From assembly GCA_033239525.1 (NCBI GenBank), contig BSYO01000024.1:2818128-2882127 (forward strand): 64,000 bases of DNA, read 5' to 3'. The position numbers were made by a program, and so were the translations under genes. This stretch comes from Nepenthes gracilis (lineage: Eukaryota > Streptophyta > Magnoliopsida > Caryophyllales > Nepenthaceae). Positions 10,284 through 23,900 of this stretch are shown one piece after another (position 1 is the first letter of the stretch; each line of letters opens with the position of its first letter). The notes under the pieces were generated by a model, which was not told the DNA's origin, did no database searches, and was given only the letters and a program-made list of their open reading frames with translations.

Positions 10284-11995
10284 TTATATCTTGCAGTTCA
10301 CAAGCCTGAATAACAGAAATAGTAGATAAGGGTTGAGGCTGCGTATGCATTATCCTTCCTAGAGCTTGTAATACTGGAAGATTTATGCACTACGAAATGC
10401 TTTTTAGTGTGTCAGTTTTTATATGAAATGTTGTGTTATGAGGAATACCTCCATTGCAGATCGTCTATTTCTCGAAGTAACTCCTTTTCTTTTTCGTGGG
10501 CAGCTTCAAGCTGCAGATAGACATAAAATTATGGATAGAAATCACTTTCAATATAGGGAGATTACAGATATAAAAGTAATGTCAAAATTACAAAAAGAAC
10601 ATGGTTAAAGGCTTTCAAGATAGCTGGGCTGTTTAGGTATCAACATTTTGTTTAAGTTTTGGCATACTCAAAATATCAACTGAAATTTAAATATTAATCA
10701 ATATATTATGATATAAACCCATATTAATGACATATCATGATATATTGACTGATATAATTGATATGCATCATTTTTTTTTTTTTTAGCTTTGCTATGGTTC
10801 ACTTCCTACAAACATAATCTATATGTGTTTAATATACCAAGAATATAAAATCCACACACGCATGCATACATACAGATATAGGAATGAAGCATATATAAAT
10901 CAAAGGTTTGGGGATTGTGGTATGTTTTTGAAAAAGGTTATCAAATTCAATCTCAATAAAATTAACTAAAACTCTTTAAATATGTAATTATATAATAAAA
11001 GATTGTTAAATTTTAGCATATAATTCAATTTTAATGTAGTTATGAGATTTATGTTTATGTCATCCAATGTAATTATCATCCAATATGACCAATATAATAC
11101 GGTAATGACCTATATTGTCACCAATGTTTTAATCCATGTACAATTTTAATAAACAGAAGCAAGTGGTTTTTAAACATGTGATAGGAGAGAATATATTTAC
11201 TACCAAAGATTTCTCAATTGTAGCAATGTTTGAAGGCATGCTTCCTCCATCACCGGTATCATAGGCTGAAACCCCAAAACACATACTAGTTAGCATTACT
11301 ATGCAAAAGATATGGTCTTGTTATGGCCCTCCCAAATGATTAGGTTTTCTTATCCTCCTAATGATTGTAATCTATTCTTATAATATTGTCAAAATCTCTA
11401 CCGTCCATTATTTTAAAATGATCTCAACTATTAAAATAATAAGAAAGACTAATACTTAGGAGGATCATAACATAACCCCAAAGGATACCAAATTCAGATG
11501 TAATGACATTGACTATTACCGGTAAAATCACCAGAAGCCATCTCTTTCATCAAACTCAAAATACTCTCCTACAGAGAATAACAGAGAGAAAAGCAAAAGG
11601 GTTTAGTGTGTGCACATACATAAAAACTGAGTGTTATTATAGTCCTCCCAGGGCGAGTCTCCCGCATCCATCCAACTGTCAAGACAGAAGTTAGATGGTT
11701 GAAAGGTGGAGAAATGATTTAAATAATTATTCAATAATTAGAATTTATCGACCTATCTTTTAATCCTAATTGTTGGGAGGCTGGGAGGCTACGGGAGCCT
11801 TTCCACCTAGAGGACAATAATAGCTCTCCATAAAACCTTGCATATCGATACCGTTACATGGCTTTTGGACCATACCCTTTGAGTAATGTTTGCCTGCAAG
11901 AAAGATTGAAGCAGCAGGAACAGAGAACCAGCAACAATATTTGATGGAGTGCCCGAAGGTGAAGGTAGAGAGCTTGCAGGACTCTGACCAGTTGC
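10284..11995 (-). CDS. Kinase exons 16-20 (C-terminal end)
   Basis: Five exons: 11995-11876 ('[19 protein letters not shown]' ... 'QANITQR'), 11568-11520 ('[16 protein letters not shown]'), 11265-11204 ('[20 protein letters not shown]'), 10510-10449 ('[20 protein letters not shown]'), 10305-10284 ('RLVNCKI' then TAA). The 'PSPS...[10 protein letters not shown]' and '[11 protein letters not shown]...LQWR' blocks match the C-terminus of the family. The last 22-bp exon is the weakest call: acceptor ttattcag and phase fit, but family members usually continue past LQWRL with about 15 more residues, so the true last exon could differ. Confidence 0.78.
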
Positions 11996-14900
11996 CTATT
12001 TAATACAAAACACACGTCTTAACGTTTTTTTTTCCTTGGGTTATAAGGCTAATAACCAGCAAAAGGATGGTGGTGAGACTTGAACCCGCCTGAAGCACAG
12101 ATCCATATAGATCAAGTATCAACTATGATATCCTTATGCCTAATCATAAGGTAAATTCAACTCAGAAACAATGTATAGGTATATTCTCCGCAATACAATA
12201 TCAAGTTTCTGAATAGAATAGATAGTCTCACCCCCACTTTCCATATCTGTAACATACGTGCCCTTCAGATGATGCATGATATGAACAACAATTCTAAATA
12301 TGCGACCATGGTATGACTAAAAATGAAAAAGAAAATCTAGGATGAAAACTATAGCCAGATTGTAGTCTTCTTTAGCTGAATAGCCATAATTAAAAAAAAA
12401 AAAAAAAAAGAAGGAACAAGAAAAATTAAACATATCAGTTGAAAATAATAGTTGAAAAGAAAACATTCTAGCTTGCTTGCAAATATCATGTTAGGGGAAT
12501 TATCGAACCTCCTTCTGAAGCGGCACCACCACCTCAAACCGCTGCCACAAGGACCTCTGAAGTTACCATCCGGCGAAATACCCAGGCCACTCGGGTCCCC
12601 CTTAAATTTAGAGACTACAATTGATTTTCAGTTTTACTTATTGTTCATCACTCTGCACATGCACTTTGTTATTATTCATTTTCGGTTATTGTTACTGCAC
12701 ATGCACCTACATCAGCTCAAGTCCATTACTGTTACTGCTGTACATATCTTCATTTTTGGTTATTGCTGTACATGCCGTTTGGCCCTACACCGTTCAAGTG
12801 AAGTGAGTAGTGAATATTCTCAAATTTCCTTTTTCTGCGTTCTGTTCTCCTCTGTCCCCTCTACAGACTTCTGCTCTCTCTTTGTCAGAAACTCCCCTCC
12901 CTGTTCGCTCTCCTTTTCTCTCTTACGTCTACAGTGTTCTTCATAGCCCTCGTCGTGCATCATATCAAAAGCCTAATTTTTTTTAAAAAAAAATATTTTG
13001 ATTGTAAGATTCCCGAGTGTCACAATCCACAGAGTCAGAACAATTTTTTGAGATTTATCACGCAATCTTAAATTTTTTTTATGAATTATAGTGAATTTAT
13101 TGAATTTTGGGGTTGTAGAAAATTTAGATACCCCAAAATCACTCCAATGTATATTTCTAAAAATTTCGTAAATGCCTCATATCCTCTCTAAGGGGGAATA
13201 TGGTGTTCAAGCTCACCACCATCCCGGGAGATCTCGTAGTTCATCAAGGACCCATACATCACCCAAGTGAGCTATCTTGTAATGTGGGACAGGCTTTCAG
13301 GATGTCATAATAACGACGGAGTCTCATGAGACCGGGCTCCAAAAGGACATTATCCAGCAAGGACCAAAGGGATAAAGAGTGATGATATTGTTTGGGATGG
13401 AGTTTTAGACCCACGGGTGCATTTGGGGCATGTTCCTGCATGTTACACCCGAGGGGATGACTAACCCAAGGCAAGATATTCAGAACAGGAATGTTTGGGG
13501 TGATCAAATATGTTTGAATGCTGAATAAATGTCTCTTCAGACGGATCCCCTCCTTTAGATGCAAAATATACAACAATAATATTCCTACTTAATAGCTTGA
13601 ATACCTGTCTAGTTGTCTCCTAATTGTGGTTACAATCTCTAATTTCCGCAATTAGTAAAATACATTGATATAATTAGGAATACATTGATATACACAATAT
13701 ATTATAGTGACACCCTTCTTATATTGATGCAGGATAATCAAGAAGCATCAATTTGCCAATAAAAAATTGATGATGACGGCAAGTCAGTACTTTGTTAAAT
13801 ATATCGGTTATTTGAAGATCAGTGGAAACATATAGAAGAGAAATCAAATGAGTGTCTACCACTTCCAAAATATAATGCAATTGACAATATATCCATTCGT
13901 TCATAATAAGTAGGTTGACAACAATCTAAATAACACTAATATTTTTTATGCATGAAGAGGAATAGATTTAGTTTGAGGAAAACCAAGCTCTTCCACAAGG
14001 CTTCAAAGCCATACAATCTATGAGCACGCAGCGAGCATGACACGATACTCTGATTTCATAGAAGATTTGAAAACCCGATATTGCTTACTTTTTCAAGATG
14101 TACTAACTTGCTAGAGTGATGATTATCTGGACATCTTGTCCAATCAACATCACTATAAGCAATAACACAATTAGGGAACCGACTAGGAAAAATAGGCCAC
14201 GGCTAGAAGAACCGCAAAGATACTGAATGATATAATGAATAGCTACAAAATGTTGACGTCGCGGGCTTTGCATAACCTGGCCAACTTGTTGGGCTACAAA
14301 GGAAATATCAAGTCGAGCAATGGTAAATAAATCAAAATGCCAACTAACAGCCGAAAGAGAGTAGGATTAGTAAGAAAATTTCCCTCCTCTCAATGTACTC
14401 AAATTCACTAATAAAGGAGAATTCATGGAGGAAGAATTATGAAGGCCAACTAATTCCACAAAATCCTGCTTATATTTGTGTTGATTTAAGAATACACTAG
14501 AAGTTATATGAAACTCTAGTTCAAAGAAGTATGTGAGAGGATTAAGGTCCTTCATATGAAAAGGGTCTCAGAGCTGTTGTTGAGATTAGGTAATTAGTAA
14601 GGAATGAGTCCCTGTAATTACTATGTCATTGACATAAACAAGAAGAAAACAATACAGTGGAAGTCTCACAAAGTAATGATGAAGAGCTATATTGACTCTG
14701 CACAAATGAGAAGTGAAGCAATGTAGAGAAGAACTTCTCAAACCATGCCCGAGGAGCTTGTTTCAAGTCATACATTGATTTGTTCAACTTGCATACATTG
14801 GAGGTAGGCTAGGACAACAAACCAGATGGAATCTCCATGTAAACATCTTCATTGAGATTACTATGGAGGAACGTATTTTTTACATCCATTTGATGAAGTG

Positions 14901-17900
14901 GCCCACCCTATGAAGTTGCATTTGCAATAATTGTGTGAACAGTAGTCATTTTTGCTACAGGTGCAAGTGTTTTCTCTTAATCCATACCATACTCCTGTCT
15001 GTTGCCAAGGATAACCAACCGAGCCATGTATTGTTCAAGAGTCCAATTGAAGCAAAGTTTAATTAAATAAACCCTTTTATACCTAATGAATGCAACTATC
15101 AGAGAATAAGGGATGAGGTCCCATATTAATTTTCCTGTAGAGCACAAAGCTCCTCTTGCATTGCCTTCTACTAATACCATAGATAAAAATATTGATATCA
15201 GCATTTAATATTGATATTGGATATATCTAACAATACCTTTCATTATTTGATATATCAAAAGCAAAATCAATTTACTAAGAATTGTATGCTAGCAAACAAG
15301 GATCTGGTATATTGACCGATAAATTGCGATATATTGTCGATACGATGACATCGTTCTTTTTTTGAGGCATCGACAAATACTGAATATCGACCAATATTTC
15401 ATTCCATAGACAACACTCATGCTCAACAACTTGAGAATAGCACGCCAAATACAAAATAGATGATAAAGTAGCATTAAAATCATATCAATCAGGAGAACAC
15501 AATACCCGATTAAGTCGTTGAAGAGTAGACTGAATGAGTTTAGGTGGTGGATCAATCTCAAGGAGGGACAATGTTGGATGATGTCGAGTGTACACTAAGC
15601 TAGCCTTAAATTTCTCAAAAGAAGAGGTTAGTTCATCAAAACTAGGTAGAATATAAACTTGAGGAGAGGACTCAATATAAGTAGAAAAAAAAACACTGAT
15701 TCTGAAAAAAATCACATTTTGAGAAAACAAATTTTGTTGGATATTAGCAAATATAACCTTTATGTGAAATACAATAACCCATAAAAACATATTTAATAGA
15801 TTGTGCAAACAATCTATGATGTTCATGAGGAAGCAAATGAACAAAACTAACGTGCATATAACATAACTCGGATGTTAGTAATATAGAAGATGATATAGAG
15901 AGTCAAAATTCAAGATCTAAGATGGTAGTCTAATAATTATACAAACTAGAGTGGTCAATATCTCAAACCCAAATCTAGAAGGAACAAAAAACTCAATCTA
16001 TAAGATATGAAAACAACATCCAAAAGATGTCTTTTTTGTTTGGCCACCCCATGTTGTTGCAGTGCATACATACAAGAACATTGGGAGACAATTCATTTAT
16101 CTTGTAGAAAGGTATAAAAATCATGAGATACATATTCTCCACCAAAATTAGACCCCAACATCTTAAAATCTGCCACAAGTTGATTTGTCACATATGTTAC
16201 AAAGGTCTTAAAAGACAAAAATATTTCAGATTTGGAATGGAGGAAATAAACCCAAGTATAATGACTACAATTGTCAATAAATGAGTAATACCCCAAACAT
16301 TACTATGTAAAATATCAACTCTTTGACGAATGACTACCATGAGAGGAAAATAAGGAAATAAAAAATCCTACTCTTACCTATTTTACATGTAGAGCAATGA
16401 AAAGATAAGTAGAAAGTTATTGGTCTTTATTACCCAACAAACCAGAGTTCAATAGATGAGAAAGAATAATAGAGTTATGATGGCCATGATGGTGCTTTCA
16501 TCCTGACATTTGTAAAAGGAAAAGATAAAGAAGTAAAAATGGAAAAATGTACTAGAAATAATCTTCTAAGTTTGGTTCTCTTCGTGAATATCTTTCCTAA
16601 CACCTAATCATTCACAAAGCAACCATCACAAGAGAAATGGATATCCCAATTGTTATCAATTAATTAGCCAATCGAGATAAGATTACTAGTAAGACCAAGA
16701 GATATAAAAACACCTTTGAAAGACAAATTAATACCCCTCACAACCTTAATATATAAATGACTTGCATTAGCAATTTGAATACTATTCATGCTTATTTAAG
16801 TAATAACAACGAGGTTCCCTATTATTATGCTAAGAATAGCTATGATTTCCGGAAAAAGATACTATTCATTTGATGTGAATTATGAGATGAACCATGGTAT
16901 TTACAAACATTTCTTAGAACATCAAGAGAACTAGTCAAATCATTTTATACAACAGAATGAAAAAGCCAAGATGGAAATTGTGTAGTAATATTACCTCAAT
17001 CCTTAAGGTTTAGAAAGTAGAGATAATAATTTATTACACTTTCTAGAGTAAGAATCTTGGAATGGTTGTCACTGGAGCAAGATGAGAAGGAATGTTTACA
17101 ACTGCTTGATATGCATTAGCTTGTCTATTTTGTCATTGGTGGGGCATTTCCTGATAATATGCCCATGTTTTTTTTTTTATAATAACTACAATAATTTTAT
17201 TTTATTTTATTTTGCATAATTGGCAGTGATATACCTATATTCCTTGCCGTTGAAACAATTAACATTTTTCATATCTTTGCACTTCCCATTCCCTCGAGCC
17301 GCATTTGCTATCATATCATCATTGGTTAACATCCTGTCCTATTGGAATATGGGCTGTGAGAGAAGATGTTGCTCTTCCCTAGGCAATTCTTCAAAATAGA
17401 TATCCGAAGATAGAAAAAGGTCTTGATTTAGTAAATTAGAACAAGTAAATTCAAATTCAAGGAACGATTTCATGAAAAATTTGTCTCTCTTGGCTCATGA
17501 ATTGCCTAAACAACGGATAGAGATTTGACTGGTATTTTTGCATGAATTGTGTCTGAAAATTCACCCATAAATTCCGAAAAATTGAAAAAGTAATTGTAAA
17601 TGGAAAGATTTCTTTAAGATTAAATGGTGATCTTATACTCTAGGTAAAATCGACGTGCAGTGTTGTGTTGATTGTAAACCTTTTTCAACTATTCCCACAT
17701 TGTTTGAGCCGCCTTATATGGTCCTAGATTAAGAATAATAAGAAGATCAACCAACCCTAAAATCCAAGTTATTTCACGATAATCTTTAGTTTTTTACTGG
17801 GCTAATTTTATAGGTTTTGTAAGAACTAGGTTACTTCCATCTATATGATTCCATAATTCCTTTCCTCTGACATAATCAAAATTGAAATTCTCAAGCATAA

Positions 17901-20900
17901 TAAACATACCCCAAAAGAACCGGAATTGCTTGAAGGCATGATAACAATCAAATCACAACACGACTAGTACTAAATGATGCCAAAATCCTAGTAAATCTGA
18001 GATATTAAGGCCTTCAATAATACTTCTAGCACAATAAAATCTGGCTACTGAACCAAACAAATTGAAGTTAAACAGAAACCAGAGGCTTACTGTGCAGCAA
18101 AACATTGGAATACTTACAAAACAAACCCTGCTTGACAGAAATACCAAACAGATCCTGCCTAAGAGAGAGCAGCTCTAACTAAAATTCTGAGAACAGAGGC
18201 TTACTTTTGCCCTAACCAGAGATGGGCTCTGCAGACCAGAAATATGATTCTGCGTATGCTTTCTGTAAAGAAGGCGATAATTGTGGAGGAGGTTGATACA
18301 ATTGTGAATAACAGTGGCCCACCCCTTTTCAAGTAGATTTGTTCTTTAAACAGAAAATCAAGGCATTTGAATGACAGCAATCAAGCTACAAATCAGAATA
18401 GATTGAGAAGAAGGTTTGATATGAAGTTGAATTGAATCCAGAAGACTGTAGCATGCCACAGAAATTAACTAAGGAGAAACATTCTGAAATAAAAATTATC
18501 CTAGAAATTCTAGGACACACAACTGAAGCCAAAAGGATTCGAAAACCAGAATATTCATAGGCAAGAATGAGCAACGATTAATAGATATGACTCTAATATC
18601 ATGAAAAAATATGTTTAAATGCTGAACGAATGCCTCTTCATGTGAGGATCCTTTCCTCTGAATACAAAACATACAACAATAATGTTCCCGAATATGTAGC
18701 CTGAATATCTGTCTAATTGCCTTCTAATTGTGGTTACATGACATAATTATAAATACATTTATATACTTCACATATTATGCTGACATAGGGGAGACCTTTT
18801 GAACATCCTCAAGTGACATGACATCATATCCATTTATTTATATTAATGGGCCTACACAAGATGGATGGATGGAATGTCACATCAAAAGGGGACTAGGGGG
18901 TGGCCTTATAACATTACTTTTTTTCAGAAACTCCTAAAGCCCACATAAGCATTCAGTTTCAAGGAAAGGAACTTCTCGAATCAAAAATCTGCACAGTACA
19001 TGTCACAAGTCTCAATATTCTTGAAATCTCTCATCAGCCAGATAATGAGAATAAAATATTTCTCTCTCCTTCAAGCAGCTTGCTGAGATGGGCTAAAGAC
19101 AGTTATTTTAATGTAGTCCTCCATAGTACCAAATGTAAGCAGAAAGCATTGACAAATGGAAATTAAGAAACAGAGCTTCTGAAAAAGGACCTCTATCTGT
19201 CTTACAGCATGAACATCCAGACCTTAAAATTACATACCTGCAAACTGTGGCTCTTGTGCAGCCTTGGAGACGGATCCACCTGAAAGGAATGTGGAAGTTA
19301 ATATCCACTCAGACAAGAAATGCATCTCTAGGGTCCTGCATTGTCCATTCACCTTTTCTGGATCCACATTCAAAGATGTAACTTTAAAACGTCCCTTTTT
19401 CTGAACAACTGGGATCCTTGCATTGTCCTCGGTTTCATCACTATTAGCTGTCACAAAAATCATATTATTTGCTTGGGAAAGCATATGTATATCAATTATA
19501 GAAGTATATGTATATCAATAATAGATGAATTGTCCAATGGAAGCAAAACTAGTGAGAGTTTGAAATAAAAATGGGAACAGAAAGAAAGATTGGAAACTTT
19601 CTCCATACAAAGAAAAAGGTTAAGATTTTTAAAAGCCCATGCCTGATGATGCCTTAGATGATTTTGAAGTATTGACTGGTGCATCATCTCCCAAGTGAAA
19701 AACTGTTCCTTTATCACAACTAGACAAGTCCTGAGGGTGCTTTGGCAACTTACCACTGAATGTTGAAAATTAGATCAGCAACGATTTATAACAAAAACAA
19801 TGGACAAGTAAAAAACTATCCAGTATTTCGATTAATTACTTTTAAATAACTTGAGTTAAACTATAACAAAGAGAAGAATAAAAATTACATCATTTCATGA
19901 TAGAGGAAGAACAGTTAATTTCATTTGCATCTAATGAAGTAAGAAGTTTCAATGGCAATCAAGATTAATTCAACTGTAACCATAAGCTTGCTATAGACCA
20001 TGCCCAATGATAAGGAATTTGTATTTGATCAGCACTACAAAGGAAACATGGTTTTTGGTATTCTCAGGACTTTAAGCTAGATAATCAAAAAGGCAAATAT
20101 TGCTACATGATATATGAAATTTGTTACCTCTTTTGATGTTCCACATTGTTACAGCAATTTTAATTTTCGTTTGATTAGAATTCTCAGTTGTGCATCACAA
20201 TACAATTTTGTAGACTATTGTTTAAGAAGTTTTCCTAACATAAGATTAGTGTTTATACTTTAAGAAGTTCCCTAATATAAATTTAGTGAAGACTCTCTTG
20301 ATGACACAGAAGCTAATATTTGTAAAAATTACATCCTTTGATTTTTTTGTGTTCCCTTTTCGATCTGCGATTTCTTTACAGGGTTCTGATTTCAGTCGCA
20401 TGGCATTACTGGGATAATCTAACAAACAAGGTGAAAGAAGTCCAACAAGAGTACGATAGCTTGAACCAGCTTGTCTAATAAGAGCATGTATGATAATCAT
20501 TTCAATTTATATCCTCAAGCAACACAGAAAGAAAAAAAAAGTAGAGGAAAATGACATCCACAGATAACTGTAAAGTCAAATTTACATGAATCTATTTGAG
20601 ATGACAACATCCATGTCTAGAAATCAAAATTATTTGTTATAATGTAAAACAATCTATCCGAGGATCCAATTTAATGATTTGATCGGCATTGAGATGATTT
20701 GCATGATACTGCTGTATGCTACAAACAAGACCTCGAGAGCCAAAAAAAAATACTGATGCTGAAGAATGAACACACTGTTTACTAAACAATAGATGAGAAC
20801 CCATTCTACTACAAAGATGTTATAACAAAGGTAGGATCGAAAGAGAAAGTGGTTCAACTTTAATTCTATGGATCAAAATGGTTAGTTGGCAAACCTCTCT

Positions 20901-23900
20901 CCTTTCGCAGCAAGAACTACTTCTGGCACAGTGGTGCAAGCAGATGAACTTGCCCTTTTGTGATGTGCTCCATTATTGTCCACAAATGTTTTGGTTGTCT
21001 TCATTTCAGGCAATTCAGCCGCTCTTTGATGAGGTGGACAACATTGTGAGATAAATTGCCCATTATTTGAAAAAGCAATTGTTGTGTCATCATCAGATTT
21101 CGTGCACCTATTACTGGAAAATGAGATAGGAATATGATACAAGTTTACTTGCTCATTAATTATTTTCCCAAAAAAAAAAAAAAGACAGATAATCAGATCA
21201 GTGTCATGTTAAAAGAAAAAGAATGTGCAATAATAAGACAGTAGCAGTGCTGTTATTTGAACCTTTTTACTTAGGTACTATTTTGTAAATTAAAAGGCAT
21301 ATTTTTCAAGTCATATTGTATAAAGATAATAATGAGATGTACCACACTAGCTATGCTATTATTTTAATCTTCAAAGAAGTTTAGAAGAAATACTTGGGAA
21401 AATCCCCAAATGAGTCGATTGATTGAACAGCAGAAGGCTGACATTGTATAGGTTCATACTCTTCCTGTGAATTAACACATCATAAATGACCAGAAAGGAA
21501 AAAGACGGATGCATATGTCCAAGTTGGGCCTACATAAAGAGTTCCATTGACATACAATATCAGAAAGCGGGCCCAAGGAAGACAACTGACTCTCCAACTG
21601 CCTTTCGTGGTTATCATTGTTAGATGAAGAATTTGAGCTCCCTCCTTGCTCTTTATCAAATATTATCTCATCTTCATGGATCTGACAGAACGTGAATGAA
21701 GATCTTCACTAAGACCACAAGTGGGGCTGGGTAAGGGAAGAGTTTGAGAATAAATATTTACAAGGAAGGCATGAGCCTTTACATCTTCTAGATCAAAGAT
21801 CCAACTGCTAATCCCTCTTTTGTATTCATTCTGCATAAATTACAAAAACATATTGAAATCCAAGAGTTTGTGGATTAATTTTATTGAGAGAGGAATTCTG
21901 AACCAAGTTGCCAAAACAGAAATGGTGATTAAAGGACAATTGATATAGAAGCAAATTAGAAATCCAAATCTCTACACTTCAGCATGAAGTCACCCTCATG
22001 GGTGGATATGGGAATGTTTTGCACCATATGAATATATATGAGTAAGTTATGTACCAGAATTGCAAAAATTACCATATCCTGCATTCTTGGTAGTAAATGT
22101 ATTTTAGAATAACTTTGATGATTCCTTTCAACAGCTAACATAGAAATATGCACGTGTGTTGCATACGTCATGGACAGCAAAAATGTGCTGTGTAACAAGA
22201 GGGTAGCCCAGATATACCTTATGCAAGGTAGAAAAAACTTCTTTTATTGTAAAAGGTATAAAGTCTTAAAACAGAATAACCGGGCCAAATTTTCATCTTC
22301 TCATTGCTCCGGTGATACACAAAATTCTGTTTTTCCTCTTATGTATTCTCCATCTTTTTATTGTTAATTTATTTTTCAGTGGATGAGAGCCTTATATATG
22401 ACATTGAATTTAATTACTGCTGAATGTACTAGAAGGCTAAAAGTACCGCTAGACAGTGGAACTTCAGCTAAACCAAGATCATAATCTGTGGCATTAATTA
22501 TCGTCTGACCTCAATGCTAGCCACTTAGTCCTGTGCTGTTTAGTTGACTGTAGTACAATTTTACAGACCCCAAATTATGAAAGCTACCATCGCACCCGTT
22601 AGGTAAGTGGTCGATCTTGGAGATTGTGAACTATTAATTTTAAGGGGAAAAAAGTTAAATGCATAGACAGGAGAAATAAAAATTTACCCCCTTTTCTTCA
22701 AAAAGAAATTTTTTCATGCTGACAAAATACTAGTTACAAGAATGTTTTGGCTGTCATGAAATCACGATGACATATCTTGGCCATCTTTCTAATACCAACA
22801 ACGAAATTTTTGCGCCACTCATGAATAAATTAATGGTAATATGTTGAGGACAGGAAAATAGAAGGAAAAGGACAGTTTTCATTCATTTCCAAATAAAGGG
22901 AAACTGGGCATCTCCTTTGGACATGCCCGGTATTCATATTACCTTAATTCCTTGCCCAACTGCTGTGGGGTCCTTTGAATTGGGAAGATGATGCAAACGT
23001 GGTAATGTGGATAATGAAATACAAGCTGGTTTCAGGGTTTTGTCCTATAATCTGGTGGTATTGTAGCACACTATTGAGAGTGCTCAGTTGCTTCACCAGT
23101 GCAACGGGGCTCAACAGTTGACTGATGCAGGAAGTTTGTATCTCTCTTTGGTTACAAATGATTTTTTTTACCTCCTTTGCCGTGTTACTGACCTTCACAT
23201 TAAAGGGTATCCTTGTATATCATGCATAATTTCTTTTTCCTCTACTGTTCTTGTAATGCCCGGCTTTTCATTTGATTTATTTTGGAAGTATTTGTTATTT
23301 GGGTAAATTGGATGCAATGAAATAAATCGTATATTGTGGAATTTTGAAGCAAATTTGGAGTAGTAGACTGGCGCCTAAGCGCTATTTGCCGAGAGCTTGC
23401 ACCGGAGGGCTGCCCAAGGCAGCGCTCAAGTGCTGAATGCCATGGCAGGTGCTCAAGCGCTGGGCAATTTATATAAGTGACTGCAGGGCATTGTGGAGGC
23501 ATTCGCGCAGGATAAGGAAGAGAGAGAAGAGTGAGAGAGGAGGAGAAAGAGGAGAAATGAAGAAGAGAAAGGGTAGATTAAAACATCCTTTTATCAAATC
23601 TGCTTGGTAAAATGTTAAGGCAAATATCTCTATTCCCTATTCTTGGTCTGTTCCTTTGTGCATGCATGTTGTTTTACTGATCGTTTGGAGATTTTGTTCA
23701 AGTTTTGCAAATATTTGAGGGTTTTATTATTTTATAAAAAATGGGTGAATATTTGAGACTGCATATTCATATATCAATATATTTGTATGGAAAAAGTCGT
23801 AAAAACCTGCATGGGTTGTCCATTGGTATACATGTATCGCTACTTGGGGCTCGGGATCTCTACCTCTGTTATATGTGATCCAATTTGTTATTTGATCCTC

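Larger units (their letters stand above)
13501..18785 (-). mobile_element. Ty1/copia retrotransposon B in kinase intron 15, defective
   Basis: A 5,285-bp element on the same strand as the kinase gene. Similar short LTRs lie at 18602-18785 (5') and 13501-13712 (3'), each TGTCA...CA. Flanking pentamers are TGGGG (13496-13500) and TAGGG (18786-18790), a target duplication with one mismatch. A primer-binding site (TGATATTAGAGT, minus, 18601 down to 18590) follows the 5' LTR. Internal order on the minus strand is gag with a zinc knuckle (about 17130-17200), integrase (about 16300-16090), linker (15844-15485), RT (about 15200-14360) and RNase H. All are broken by stops and frameshifts. Confidence 0.88.

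Noticed and set aside
12452..12946. 164-codon plus-strand frame
   Set aside because: The His/Leu/Ser-rich product comes from CT-rich LTR-like sequence; the meaningful reading of 12496-12624 is in another frame.
18814..18884. Imperfect inverted repeat GTGACATGACATC...GATGGAATGTCAC
   Set aside because: Only about 20 bp with mismatches and no target duplication; not enough to call an element.
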